DNA from: Turbatrix aceti
Lineage: Eukaryota; Nematoda; Chromadorea; Rhabditida; Panagrolaimidae
Reading direction: 5' to 3'
DNA: 64,000 bases
Assembly (NCBI GenBank): GCA_963969345.1
Contig: OZ017768.1
Span: forward strand, 10,828,193 to 10,892,192
Shown: in pieces, positions 47,949 through 60,031 of the stretch
How positions within the stretch are numbered: the stretch's first letter is position 1
Layout of the letters: every line of letters begins with the position of its first letter
The notes under the pieces: generated by a model
Databases searched by the model: none
What the model was told of the DNA's origin: nothing
Seen by the model: the letters and a program-made list of their open reading frames with translations, nothing else
Made by a program: the position numbers and the translations under genes

Positions 47949-48840
47949 AATGTCAGTTTTGAGTGAACGCCGAGTAATCGTAACGCCGTGATGAAGCCAG
48001 ATGAGCAGTGTGCCGGAAGAAAAGTAAATAGAGGATATCTTGTTGTTGTTGTTTTTTAGCGGTCGTTTTCAAGGATAGTTTTTTGATAAAAAGTTTTGGA
48101 AAAGTGATTTTTGAAGATTGTTGGGAGAGTTGGGTTGTTCAGTTTTTGGGGGGTTAGCGAACCTTCGAGAATGAATGAATATGTAATTCCGGGAATACGA
48201 TACTCGGTCACCTTTTGTAAAAAAGGGGGCGAGTTTGTTTTTTGCGCTTTTTCTGCAACAGCCGATGTCGCAAAGACAAAAGAAGATCTGTCGTGCGTTC
48301 AACGAAGTTGACACAAGTTTTTGCTGCTTGCTCAGTCGTTTTTGAAAGCCAAACGATCTCACAAGCCGGCGACGACAAAGCCGACTGACTTTTTGATGGG
48401 GGCAAGGCCGGACGACTTGCAGCGATGACACGGAGAAGGCGTAGGCGACCGACCCTGAGGCTTGCGGCAGTCGGCGTGGTGTAAAAAGTACCACTCCATC
48501 TATCTCTCTTTTCCTTGCCTTTTTTTCGCTCTCGTCCTACTCGAAAACTAACTTGCAACCCGTTGCTCCTGCTGCCAGCAGCCAGCAGGGCAGGTGAGGC
48601 ATCCCCCTCCTTTCCAAATCAACCAACGACTCAATCTTTATTTGCCCTCCCCCTTTTCCCGGTGGAGGACAAGAGATCACCTCGCTGCTCGGATCCCCCG
48701 GCCTCGCTATAGAACGACTCGTCGGGCCAAGCGATAGTCGGTCGGCAGTTGTTTATACTCTCTGCCTAATTTCTTGGCGTTTCAATTCCTGGTAAATCGA
48801 TATCAACCTCATCTGTAGTTGAGGGGGTGCCAGATTAATC
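47949..48840. other. Intergenic region
   Basis: This contains the 3' flank of the tetraspan gene and a mixed-composition region of 48200-48840 upstream of the Ser-rich gene. No conserved frame is recognised. CAG-rich repeats near 48570-48600 could act as acceptors. Confidence 0.4.
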
Positions 48841-50302
48841 ATGACGTCGTATTCGTCGAGAAGATCGTCGTCGTCGAGTTTGTACTCGTCGCCGTCCTAC
48901 CACCACATCTCGCCCCTTTCGAGGTCTGGATCCGCTGGTTATGGGTCGACTTCTTCGATGCGAAGGTTAGTTAAAAATTTTTTTCCAAATAAAAAAATAT
49001 ATCATAAAAAAAATTTTACCGTAAATCTGGACTGAAAAGTACGCGCGCGCAATTTAGCTATTTGTTCCTGTCTTGGTTTAAAAAAAATTTTTACAATTAT
49101 ATTTTACATTATTTTTTTCAGATCGGGTTCATTCTCTGCCCCCAGGTCAGGTGGAATAACGCTACCGTCATACGGCTATGGCGGTGGATTCATGGCTCGC
49201 TCGCTCTCTCGATCAGGTTTGTGTACCCTTTTTTTTACGCTCATTCCCTGTTCGCGTGGCGGAGCAACGACGAAAGAAAAAATAGGCGCCTCTTCTTTCT
49301 CATCATTTCATTGAGATCCCATTGTCTATGGATCAAAGACACCGACTAGCTATGATGATTGTCATAATCAGGGACGTAATTCTGAATATCAGTGAAGCGA
49401 AAATTATGCGTATATACGATCCTGAGCTAGTTTTTGATCATTTTAACGACAAAAATAAATTATTGAAAAAAAGAATGATAAAAAGCCGGATGTGTAAAAA
49501 GTAATAAAATAACCACTTTTTCTGGCGCCAGAAGTAACATTATAGCTTCGTTAAATTTTTAACCGAGAAGTAACATTCTTATGACTTTCAAATTTTATGT
49601 AATAAACCTAGACAACTTTTCTTTTTTTTTAAATTTTATTCGAAGTTGTGAAAGTAGCAACAACTTTTTTTATTTAAATTTTTTTCCTTTTATTAGTTTT
49701 CTAAACCAGACTTTTTTTCAGGCTCCCAAAGCTTATCCGGCTCCTCCCTGTTCGGTCGATCCCTCTCAAACTCCGCGCTGAACCACACTGCTCCGTATGT
49801 AACCGCCGGAGTCCAGCGCAGCACGCCCCACTACACCGACAAGTACCCCTACGTCCGGTATTCCTACGGCAATACTGATACTTCTCTTGGTGTCGCTGCA
49901 CAGACTGACCTGACAGCCAGGAACTACCCTTCCATCCGAGATGCCGGCACTCGGCGATGGCTGGAGGGCAAACTCGATGCGTACAACCCGTCATTGTTCA
50001 ACCGCTCGACTTATTCGTCTTCCTACTCACCCCGGATCGAGCGCCCGATTGCCCCGACCCGAAGCTATGTCAGGTACATGCCGATCGACGACGCCATGGA
50101 CATGTACAAGAAGCGCTGCATGACGGTCAACACGCTGTCCAAGTACTGGCTGTCACCGTCGACGTCGCAGTCCAGGCGTGACCGGGACCTCGACATTGCC
50201 GGAACAGCCAGGAACAACAGCTACTATTCTGTGGGTTCGAAGTACGACAGAACCCGGCCTACGTACTACAGCAGAGTCGCAAGTCGACTTGCAGGCTATT
50301 GA
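48841..50302 (+). CDS. Ser/Tyr/Arg-rich protein, unrecognised
   Basis: Exons 48841-48965, 49122-49216 and 49722-50302 encode 266 residues. The N-terminal 90 residues are Ser/Gly/Arg-rich (SSRRSSSSSLYSSPSYHH, SGSFSAPRSGG). Later parts are Tyr/Arg/Ser-rich: YTDKYPYVRYSYG, LFNRSTYSSSYSPRIERP, YVRYMPIDDAMDMYKKRCM. No known domain is recognised and no signal peptide is seen. The low-complexity, Ser-rich, arginine-dotted sequence resembles cytoskeletal linker or phospho-regulated proteins, which is only a comparison. Clean phases across three exons make it a real gene. Confidence 0.72.
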
Positions 50303-50573
50303 GACGGCCAAAACTGGAAGGTGTCCTGGAAGTAAATCGCAGAACAGTTTTTTTTTGTGCTTACAAGTTTTTTATTCTGTTTTGTAAAGTTTGTATCGAA
50401 GCGTTTTTTTTATAAAACTGCATGGAGTGCAGAAATTTTGGTGGGCGGAGTGTTAGAGCATTTATAGAAGGTTTTCTGCCGATTCGGGCCCCTGTACTTT
50501 TTATTATGTAGATAATATAATATAAATATTTATTTACTGCGTTTTTAAAAGATTACGAACCACACTAGTGTTT

Positions 50574-51340
50574 TCAAATTTTAGACCAAGCAATCAGAAA
50601 AAATGAAGCACAACGGAATAATATTTTTACGGTTATCAAAAATTGAAAAAAAAGGCAGAAGTATAGTAAATTACACAAAAACAAATATAATATATAAAAA
50701 TTCCATGAAATCGCATAACATGATGACACATTTTTAGAAACCTCATTCCTATTTTTGGGTGAATACATTTTTGTGTTTTTGTTCGAATTCAGTAAAAGTT
50801 GACAGAGTATGTGTGAGGGGAATTCACTCGTTATTCCTCGAGCATCCACCCATTGAGGTTGTTCATATCCGCGGTTTGTTTGCATTTTTACAAGAGCGCC
50901 ATTTTTGTTAACTTTGAGGTGGTTTACAGTAACAGGTGATCCGTCAACCCATTCAAAGACATCAGCCGAACCGTCTATCAATTTGGTACATGGAACATAC
51001 AATCCTATAAACCAATCAGGATAATCATAGTACCATTCGACTGAAACAAAGGATTGATATGCATTTAAAATGTGCAAAACCTACAAAGCAACCCGTTTTC
51101 AAATTCAGATAAGATAACTGTTGGAATGGATTCGTTGTGAAGAAATTGACATGCTTCCGGATAGTTACAGCGATCAATGCGGTCAACAGGCACCTGAATG
51201 TTAGCATAGCATTTGGATACGTTGTTTATGGTAGCATTGAAGTAGAATTCAGGTGGACATGTTGAAACACACATTGCAACAGAGAATAAAACACTCGGAA
51301 GACACAGAATCATAACCACAGACACAAATTTTATTTTCAT
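50574..51340 (-). CDS. C-type-lectin-like protein, membrane-anchored lectin-only form (copy D)
   Basis: Exons 51085-51340 and 50574-51040 encode 240 residues. Starting at 51340 (MKIKFVSVVMILCLPSVLF) gives a clean signal peptide; an upstream ATG at 51391 is less likely. The CTLD shows CPPEFYF, NNVSKCYANIQ, CQFLHNESIP, WFIGLYVPC, FEWVDGSPV and ILCQLLLNSN. After KNVSSC the protein ends in a long hydrophobic run (NFYILYLFLCNLLYFCLFF and more), so it is probably a type I membrane protein with one or two helices. The phase-1 intron is the same as in all paralogs. It lies 190 bp from copy E. Confidence 0.78.
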
Positions 51341-51531
51341 TATTGTATACGAAATACTGGAATGAAATATAATAATACCGGTGAACAGCAAAAAAATGCA
51401 TAACTTTATGTCAGCTTATTCCTGTGGCGATGTAAACAGGTGATAATGTTTTTCTCTTGAGTGGAAACAGTGCAGGCAAAAAAATATTTGTGCATTGCAT
51501 CAGTAGCATATCTGGCATTAATTAATATTTA

Positions 51532-52219
51532 TTAAACGTTATGAAACAAAAGAATTAAAAAAAATGCTGACAGGTATAACGAAAATGACTCAAAACGTGC
51601 ACTATTTTTTAAGTTTAATTGTTCTCCGGTTTCTTTTATTTCAATCAGTACCGTATTATCAATTGAATAAAAATTGGTATCTTTGTTGGAATCCAGAATT
51701 ATTTGACAGAGTATGTTTGTTGCTGTTCCTGGATTTCTTCCAGTCGTGTCATCCCAGTAAGGTGCATCCTTGTAATATCCAAGCGTAGCCATGCTGTAAT
51801 AACCCTCAACCTTGAGGTGATTGATTGTAAGTGGAGATTCATCGACCCATTCAAAATTCTTGCTCGTGCCGTCAGACCACTCATCGCATGGAACGTATAA
51901 TCCTATGAAGGCCGGAGGGTAGTCAAAGTAGTGATCGACTGTAACCAATAAAATCGTTGTAATATATTTGTTGGAAAAAAAACCTACAAAGAACCTGATT
52001 TTCGACATAGGATTGGATAACAACAGGAATAGAGTCGTTGTGAAGAAATTGACACTCCGTTGGAAGGGCACATCGATCAAGCCGGCCTTCCGGCATCTGA
52101 ACATTTGCGTAACATTTCGATGTGTCATTAATAGTTGCGTTAAAGTTGAATTCAGGAGGGCACACTGTAACGGATGCACTTGAAATACTAAATATCCAAA
52201 CCAACGTCACAAATGTCAT
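51532..52219 (-). CDS. C-type-lectin-like protein, lectin-only form (copy E)
   Basis: Exons 51988-52219 and 51532-51938 encode 212 residues. The signal peptide is MTFVTLVWIFSISSAS; an upstream in-frame ATG at 52276 gives a longer, less likely start. CTLD landmarks: CPPEFNFNATINDTSKCYAN, CQFLHNDSIPVV, FIGLYVPCDE, FEWVDESPL (Glu replaces the usual Gly), APYWDD and ILCQIILDSN. The C terminus LYLSAFFLILLFHNV is a short hydrophobic tail after ARFES, which fits a GPI-type signal or a TM1 stub. It is in tandem with copy D and close to the fusion copy F. Confidence 0.78.
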
Positions 52220-52406
52220 TCTTCTACCAGCCCTGACTTTTACAAATGCAGGTGAAAGGTAGTATTCGGATTGCATACAAATAATTTTCAGTATGTATTG
52301 GAATACAGCTGTTTTTATGCTTTTTGATGCTTTTGATTTACAAACAACAAAATGTTATTTGGGTTGCAAGACAGTGATTATTATTTGCCACAGTTTTATT
52401 GAGTAC

Positions 52407-54109
52407 TTACTGTTGTACCAAACACTCCAAACACACGTAAACGCTAATAGGTATGGTTTTAACAATGCGTTTTACGGTACTTTGAGATGGTTCAGAAAAG
52501 AACTTTGTCAACCAACATGAGCCAAATAACTTTGTTCTCCATGTTTCGAAAACAACGAAGGGAACAATAAGCGCCGTCATAGAGATAAATTGAGCTACTT
52601 TAATCAGTACAGTTAAAGTTTTTTCGAATAGAAGCGTTGTGATATTTCCATAATAATACTGAACAAGTTTTAACAAATTAAACAATGCAAAAAATATTGA
52701 GAATACTGTAGTTTGAACAAGAAGAATATTTTCTGCGCGGCGTTGCTTTGTTGAAACGGGATGTACTTTATTTCGTTTAAGTCGACTGGACAAGCCGGCT
52801 GAAGTACAAAAAAATACTGACATTATTGTAGCAAATCCGTTTGATATATTTTGTGAGTAATTTTTATATGCCATTAAATCGTCCCATTTGTCATCGCATT
52901 CGTCGCCGTATTCAACATAGCAGTGCAAAGATGATGCTACAGGTATATGAATAATAAAAGGACAAACAAACATAAAAATTATATATCCGAATGTAAGTCG
53001 CTGGCTCCAGAGCGTTTTCATTCGGCGCCACAAAACTACCGCTAAAAATAAATATTGTTATAACCATTAAAGTTAAAAAAAAAACAGAATACCTGTAAAT
53101 CTGTTAAATGACATAAACATAAACCAAACACCCTTAAACATTTGTAAATGTGTTGCAAATGCATTGATGATTGCACGGGGTAGGGATTCTTCAAGAAACC
53201 ACGAATCAACACACTCTGCGATAGCGACAACAGTGTAATAAGCACAGCCAACTATGAAAACAGCAAAATAAGGTGTTTTCATTAAACTATTTTGAGAAAA
53301 AATGTTTTGTATCATAAAATATTGAACAATTATCGAAAGTCCGATGTTACACAGTTCAATGCCTTGTAGTGTTTTTATTACAAAACGTAATAGTTTGTCT
53401 AATAAAGGCGAATACAAAACAAGCTCGTGCTCTTCGTATTCAGTATATAATTCAGTGAGCGCGGCATCGTCAATCAGATTGATTGATTTTGATGGAGCTT
53501 TACTGTTCCAGTTTGTAGTCTCTGTGTTTTCGGTAGAATAAAAATTTGTATTGTTGTCTGAATCTAAATAAATTTGACACAAAATGTTGGTAGTTGATGA
53601 AGCAATATTTCCGTTATCTACGTACCAATACGGTTTTTCCCTATCATATCCATGATTTGCAAATTCTCCATTTTTTTCAATTTTGAGATGATTAATTCCG
53701 AGAGGCGATCCATCGACCCATTCAAAGTTTCTACTCGTGAAATCATTTTCCTTGTCACAAGGAATGTATAATCCTATGTAAGCAGGTTTGTTGTATTTAT
53801 AATAATGTACGTCTGCAAAAAATAGCATATATTCCAAATTATTATTAAAACAAGCTTACAAAGAACTTCATTTTCGACTTCAGATTTGATAACAACAGGA
53901 ATGGAATCGTTGTGAAGGAACTGGCATGCAGCCGGATAGTTGCAACGATCCAGGCTATTTTTTGGCATAAAAACATGCGCGTAACATTTAGAGACGCTTT
54001 TTATCGTAGCATTAAAGAAGAATGCCGGAGGGCACTTTGGCACGCACAATATATTCAGGAATTGGGCGCATAGAAAGCATAGCGTTCGAACAACTGTCCA
54101 AAGTTTCAT
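52407..54109 (-). CDS. C-type-lectin-like ectodomain fused to serpentine 7TM receptor (copy F)
   Basis: Exons 53860-54109, 53093-53812 and 52407-53041 encode 534 residues with both phase-1 introns of copy C. The signal peptide is MKLWTVVRTLCFLCAQFL. The CTLD spans about 24-165 (CPPAFFF, SVSKCYAH, CQFLHNDSIP, YIGLYIPCDK, FEWVDGSPL, ILCQIYLDSD). A linker with TNWNSK and an acidic stretch leads to the 7TM part: GIELCNIGLSIIVQYFM, YFAVFIVGCAYYTVVAI, MFKGVWFMFMSFNRFTG, LWRRMKTLW, FGYIIFMFVCPFIIHIPV, GFATIMSVFFCTSAGLSSR, LLVQTTVFSIFFALFNLL and MTALIVPFVVFETW. An AATAAA lies 13 nt after the stop TAA. The lectin part is almost identical to copy G but the 7TM part is not. Confidence 0.82.
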
Positions 54110-54277
54110 TTTATGATATTAGTATGCCAAATTTTAAACCATAAGAAGGGGGTGCCGAAAAACTAGCACATTAAAAATACAAATGATACCGCATACTTCA
54201 TTGGCAGCTGGATTTTTGTTTTTAAAGGCAAAATTTGTATGCATCTACTTAGTAAGCTTTTGCTCATATCAATTTTC

Positions 54278-56174
54278 GGGTCTACTATACTTCAGCCCCC
54301 CACTGACTTTTGACCCCCCATGCTCGGACTTTGGCCCCCCATTTCACCTTAAATCAATGACGACATGAGTTCGGAAATCCGTATGATAGAGCCCCCCATC
54401 TGTGGGGGGCTCTATCATACGGAAATCGTGTTTAAGGAGAAAATGGGGGGTCGTTCCATACGGCCGTGGCGCTACTATACTTTGAGCCCCCATCACGTTG
54501 AAAAATAAGCCCGCGGGATATTTTAGAATACAGCCCCCCATACAAATCATTTTCATTCAAATTTTCAAATATGGGGGGCTGTTGTAGCGCTATAACAGTC
54601 CCCCAGATTAAATGGGGGGCCATTGTAGCGCTACAACAGACCCCCACATCAAATGGGGGACTGTTGTAGCGCTACAACAGCCCCCCATAATTTTAGGCCT
54701 TGTTACAAGACAAAAAATTATACCGTAATAGTTTTTTTCCACCCAGTAAGCATTTTTAGAGAAATATTCTCAAATACAACGTGGGGGGCCATTGTAGCGC
54801 TACAACAGGCCCCCACATCAAATGGGGGACTGTTGTAGCGCTACATTGGCCCCCCATAATTTCCATAAACACAAAAAACATACCCAGCAGCAGACGAATT
54901 TTTGTACAGTCTCATGGTTTTACCGCATCGACGACAGAGAGGAAACAAAAACAACGACTGTCCAACGAATACAAATTTTTAAACAAAAATTCAGGGATAA
55001 GATTTTGCAAATTTGAGGGTTGTTATAGCTATACAATAGCCCCCCAACACCCATGTATAATCAATTGCTTGCGTGCAAAAAATGAAGTGGGGGGCTATTC
55101 CATACGGATAATCAAACTCCTATGGGAAGCAGTTCATACAAATTTTCAAACACCTCCACACCAAAACACCTGGGGGGCCCTTCTGCACAGCATTCACTTT
55201 CCCCTTATTTTGCGACAATCGAAAAAAAAATGAGCGCGTTCATTCGCACTTATAGTGTTGACTTTGGCAGCTTCGCGCAATGGCATTTTTGAATTCTTAG
55301 AGACGGCATCTAGGGAAATGAATAAGACATGTCCTGAACTTCCAAACAAGCCCTCGATGACCTAAAAATGTTCAGTTTTGCCATAGTTGCAGCCTTTTCA
55401 AGTAAAAAATTTGAGCCGTCGATTGCAGCCGTGTAAGGCTAAAACTGAACAATCGGGTCAACAGAAAGTTCCATCAGGTTGGTGTCAGTCGATATAGCCA
55501 AGGGCCGTTTGCTGAACATCGAATAGGACCGAGATTCCTCACAAAAACTGTTTTACCCTATAAAAATGCGCACGCATTCGCACAAATTATCAAAAACACG
55601 CACTCCTAAAAAGAAAGTTCTCCAATTTTGCATGAGCACAAAAAGCAAACAGATCGTTTTTATAGGGTAAAACAGTTTTTGTGAGGAATCTCGGTCCTCT
55701 TCGATGTTCAGCAAACGGCCCTTGGCTATATCGACTGACACCAACCTGATGGAACTTTCTGTTGACCAGATTGTTTAGTTATTGCCATACACGGCCGCAA
55801 TCGACGATTTAAAATCGAAAGTGGAAATCACCGTAGCTGTGCCAAAAATCAACGTTTTCGTGCCGTTGGTGGCTTGTTTGAAAGTTCAGGACTTGCTCTA
55901 GTCATTATAGCAGATGCCGTCACTAACAATTTAAAAATGCCAATGCGCGAAGCTGCCAAAGTCAACACTATATGCGCAAATGAATGCATTTTCACGCTCG
56001 ATTGACGCGAAAGTGAATGCTGTGCTTCTGTATGTATAATCAAACTCCTGCGTGCAAAAAATGAGATGGGGGGCTATTCCATACGGATAATCAAACTCCT
56101 ATGGGGGGCTGTGCTCTAAAAAAACCCAAGGCTGCGTTGCTGCAATCGATGGGGGGCTGAAGTATAGTAGACCC
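54278..56174. mobile_element. 1.9-kb non-autonomous DNA transposon with G/C-tract palindromes
   Basis: Terminal inverted repeats of at least 24 bp begin GGGTCTACTATACTTCAG and run into a C tract. Perfect 8-bp flanks CAATTTTC stand on both sides (54270-54277 and 56175-56182). There is no transposase. Inside are at least five palindromic units of about 38 bp with the core TGTAGCGCTACA between G and C runs (near 54583, 54622, 54662, 54792 and 54831). A 54371-54425 hairpin and a large inverted repeat (55240-55985) also lie inside. The 8-bp duplication with GG-starting ends could fit Merlin or hAT; I cannot decide. Confidence 0.88.
55240..55985. repeat. Internal foldback within the 1.9-kb transposon
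   Basis: Two arms of roughly 340 bp (about 55240-55565 and 55655-55985) pair around about 55610, for example GCCAAGGGCCGTTTGCTGAA and its inverse. They are less well matched at the outer ends. No coding potential is apparent. Confidence 0.75.
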
Positions 56175-56321
56175 CAATTTTCCTTACAAAAACTGAAAGT
56201 TTTATTTCAAAAAACATTCCGACAGTAATGAATGATTTTTCCCTTTCTATTCGAAAAAAACGAACGCGTAGACAAAAAACAGCCGAATCAGTCGTCATTT
56301 TAGATTCCAGCAAGAGTTGCG

Positions 56322-56340
56322 CGTAACATTTAGATATATA
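56322..56340 (-). pseudogene. Lectin exon-1 fragment
   Basis: TCTAAATGTTACGCGCA (minus strand) is identical to the SKCYA coding string of copies F and G. It is followed on the minus strand by an unrelated or rearranged sequence. It is too short for more, but a 17-nt identity next to two fusion genes suggests a leftover. Confidence 0.4.
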
Positions 56341-58413
56341 AGACGAGGACAATAAAAATTTTTTTTGTCATGCTATTTTTTTGCCTTTTTTTTAGAATTC
56401 ACTTCTTGAAGAAGTAAACTGACTGTAAAAACCAAATTTCTTCAAATAGGAAATAAAACACCCCATGTTTTTTCAGTTTTCATCATTTTTACAAAATGAC
56501 GTCTCAACAGTTGTCTTGGACGCAAAAAGATGCACAATCGCAGTTTTTGATAGCAGTCGATTTTGCAGAGGGGCCCATCCGGAACGGATGTCTTTGCGAT
56601 ACGTGCACCCTGAGTTCGCAGCTCTTACAGGGGACGGGACGTGTTTTTGGTGTGGTGTGTTTTTCGATTGGATGATGACGAATGAGAATGAGTGTTGTAT
56701 GTATGATATGGTGCGTACGAGTTAGAGAATAAATGAAAAAATGAAAATGAAAGTCGATTTTGCAGATGTAAACTTAGTGATTTTGCAATAAAATAGAACA
56801 ACGTTTCTGAATTGGAAGTAAGTGTAGTGATTTTTATGAATGTGTTGCCATGCTGAGTATCTCTTGCTTTTTTTACAATTTATTTCTATATAAGTATCGG
56901 TCAAACGTATTTTTCACAAAAACAAAACAAAGATGTGCACGCTATCCACTACGAAGTGAGTAGCTTCTGCGCGCAAAAGAGAGGGAGACGCTATCCACTA
57001 CGAAGTGAGTAGCTTCTGCGCGAAAAAGAGGGAGACGCTATCCACTACGAAGTGAGTAGCTTCTGCGCGCAAAAGAGAGGGAGACGCTATCCACTACGAA
57101 GTGGGTAGCTTCTGCGCGCATAAAAGAGAGAAAAGAGAGAGCGCGCAGATGGGTGGTTCTTCGTTGATAGATTCTGATGGATTCTGGTCGTCGCTGTGCC
57201 GCGATGAATTTTCCGGTGGCATTTCATAGACCCTGCAAAAGCATCTTCGTAAAACCACAATTCAGAAATGGTGCGCTCAAAACAATTCTTACCGTGAGTG
57301 ATAACGGTTCACCTGTGCAAGCATCAGCTGGTATCAATGCTTGTGGCACTGACCGTGGAAATCATTGAGGCGATGAGAACAGAGAAACGGCAACGGAAAT
57401 CGATGCAAAAACATTGACAATCGATTGAGAAACGATCGCGTTCCGTTTTTTGAACGTCAGAACAACACGTTCAAACAGCGCGTGCGCACATTTTCTTTAA
57501 CAGATCGCGAACGTTCCTCACTTTGCTATTTGTGAACAATGGATTGTCAACGTTTTTGCATCGATTTCCGTTGCCGTTTCTCTGTTCTCATCACCTCAAT
57601 GATTTCCACGGTCAGTGCCACAAGCATTGATACCAGCTGATGCTTGCACAGGTGAACCGTTATCACTCACGGTAAGAATTGTTTTGAGCGCACCATTTCT
57701 GAATTGTGGTTTTACGAAGATGCTTTTGCAGGGTCTATGAAATGCCACCGGAAAATTCATCGCGGCACAGCGACGACCAGAATCCATCAGAATCTATCAT
57801 CGAAGAACCACCCATCTGCGCGCTCTCTCTTTTCTCTCTTTTGCGCGCAGAAGCTACTCACTTCGTAGTGGATAGCGTCTCCCCCTCCCTCTCTCTCTTG
57901 CGCGCAGAAGCTACTCACTTCGTAGTGGATAGCGTCTCCCTCTCTTTTGCGCGCAGAAGCTACTCACTTCGTAGTGGATAGCGTCTCCCTCTCTTTTGCG
58001 CGCAGAAGCTACTCACTTCGTAGTGGATAGCGTCTTCCTCTCTTTTGGGTGCACATCTTTGTTTTGTTTTGATTTGTTTGCAATTTGTTGATAATAAATA
58101 CGAAAATCTTTATTCGCCAACATGTGCAACAAGAAATGACATAAATTATGAATAGTGCTTCTGTTCAACTCAAAGTAGAAGTAAACTACTCGATTTTGAC
58201 AAAAATGAAAAAAAATGGTTCTGAACGTGAATTTCAACTTGGCGTTTTCAGAGAATCCAACAAATCGTAATTTTAGCTTCTTTTGTTTTAGCTCAGACGC
58301 TTTCTACAATAAAAACGCAAAAACATGAAAATGATGATGTCACAAATTTGCTTTCAAAAAATGGGGAAAAATAAGCATGACAAAAAAAATTTTTATTGTC
58401 CTCGTCTTATATT
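56335..58413. mobile_element. 2.08-kb inverted-repeat element enclosing the foldback below
   Basis: About 40 bp at each end are inverted copies (left AAGACGAGGACAATAAAAAT to 56374; right from 58371 to 58413, ending TTATTGTCCTCGTCTTATAT). Target site duplication is ambiguous in the AT-rich flanks. It encloses the foldback element at 56920-58070. An open frame of 86 codons (56465-56725, +) has balanced composition but no homologue I know. Confidence 0.6.
56920..58070. mobile_element. Foldback (FB-like) element with subterminal tandem repeats
   Basis: Long inverted arms of about 480-570 bp meet near 57490. Each arm begins with AAACAAAACAAAGATGTGCA and then four tandem units of about 50 bp (GACGCTATCCACTACGAAGT and the rest), left at 56938-57125 and right at 57836-58045. 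The inner arm is an unrelated sequence, also inverted, with open frames of 63 codons that are arm copies. No transposase is present. Tandem repeats in the ends are the mark of FB elements. Confidence 0.85.
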
Positions 58414-58461
58414 ATATTATTTATTTGAAGTACATTACTGCAATCACCAAAAAGTTTTATA

Positions 58462-60031
58462 CAGTGCGTTTCAAAAGGATAGGCTCACCCATAAAATCGG
58501 ATCTTGTAAAAAAATGGTTAAACCTACAATAACGGGAGTAGGCTCATTCGATCCGGCGTGAGAAGTTACTATAGTTAGGGTACTTGCGATAATTATTTGC
58601 AACTAATTACGGCCACAGAAAAATAAATTTTACTTTTTGACCGTTTCAAAAGGATAGGCTCACTTTGGATTTTATTAAAAATAATTTATTTTATGCGCGC
58701 TAAAAATCCGAACACCAGCTATCTGTAACACATGTGATGTCTTTGATTAGAATATGCCCCATAATCCCTGTTGCACACACTTTTTTTAGAACGTTTTACG
58801 CATTTTGGGAAATAAAACCTCTAACATCAATAATGGTGTCCTGAAAGTCAGTGATTGTCGGGATGAGGCGTCTATTGACACATAGTGCATTGCTGTGATA
58901 CCCTTGTTAGTTTATGAAAGGTTTGACATTAATTCATCCCATTTACAAATATTTAAAAAATATTTTCTGATGTTGACTATTAAAAAAATTAAGATTTTAT
59001 GCCGTTTTTCATCTCCCCTAACCGAGCCAATTTTTTTCTGGATCATCGACGGGTTTAACACGATAGCAGGCAACTATTCTGAACTTTTTGACACAATATG
59101 CGGCCTATGCAGCTCACGGCAAACATTTCACCGGGCGTTTTATTAAAGCCAAGTTCAGCCACCCTCACCACGGAAGCCTCCACCACAAAAATTGCAGCTT
59201 TTTTAAAAGACTTACGTCTGGAAACTCTTTAATACATTTTTGCATTCCAAAGTTAATTGTTTGTTACCAATAAACCCGACATGAATGGCTGCAATCGTAA
59301 AAAAATTCGAATATTTGAACTTCACATCTAACTCTAACCTTTGAGCTATAGCATCCTCTGCGCCTGGGTTTCGTTAAGAACCGAATGACCTGCAAGTTGT
59401 GCCAAACAGTACTGCATAGTTGCCTACTATCGTTTTAAACCCGTCGATGATCCAGAAAAAAATTGGCTCGGTTAGGGGAGATGAAAAACTGCATAAAATC
59501 TTAATTTTTTTAATAGTCAACATCAGAAAATATTTTTTAAATATTTGTAAATGGGATGAATTAATGTCAAACCTTTCATAAACTAACAAGGGTATCACAG
59601 CAATGCACTATGTGTCAATAGACGCCTCATCCCGACAATCACTGACTTTCAGGACACCATTATTGATGTTAGAGGTTTTATTTCCCAAAATGCGTAAAAC
59701 GTTCTAAAAAAAATGTGTGCAACAGGGATTATGGGGCATATTCTAATCAAAGACATCACATGTGTTACAGATAGCTGGTGTTCGGATTTTTAGCGCGCAT
59801 AAAATAAATTATTTTTAATAAAATCCAAAGTGAGCCTATCCTTTTGAAACGGTCAAAAAGTAAAATTTATTTTTCTGTGGCCGTAATTAGTTGCAAATAA
59901 TTATCGCAAGTACCCTAACTATAGTAACTTCTCACGCCGGATCGAATGAGCCTACTCCCGTTATTGTAGATTTAACCGTTTTTTTACAAGATCCGATTTT
60001 ATGGGTGAGCCTATCCTTTTGAAACGCACTT
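58462..60031. mobile_element. 1.57-kb long-TIR element, Tc1/mariner-like
   Basis: Inverted arms of about 660 bp (58462-59120 and 59390-60031), with ends CAGTGCGTTTCAAAAGGATA and AAGTGCGTTTCAAAAGGATA. TA stands on both sides (58460-58461 and 60032-60033). The arms are nearly identical; the spacer is about 270 bp and there is no transposase. CAGTG ends with a TA target fit Tc1/mariner-type MITEs. The right-hand junction falls inside the stop codon of copy G. Confidence 0.85.

Noticed and set aside
57177..57787. Two identical 63-codon frames in opposite directions
   Set aside because: They are the inverted arms of the FB-like element.
58895..59598. Similar hydrophobic frames on both strands
   Set aside because: They are the arms of the TA-flanked long-TIR element.
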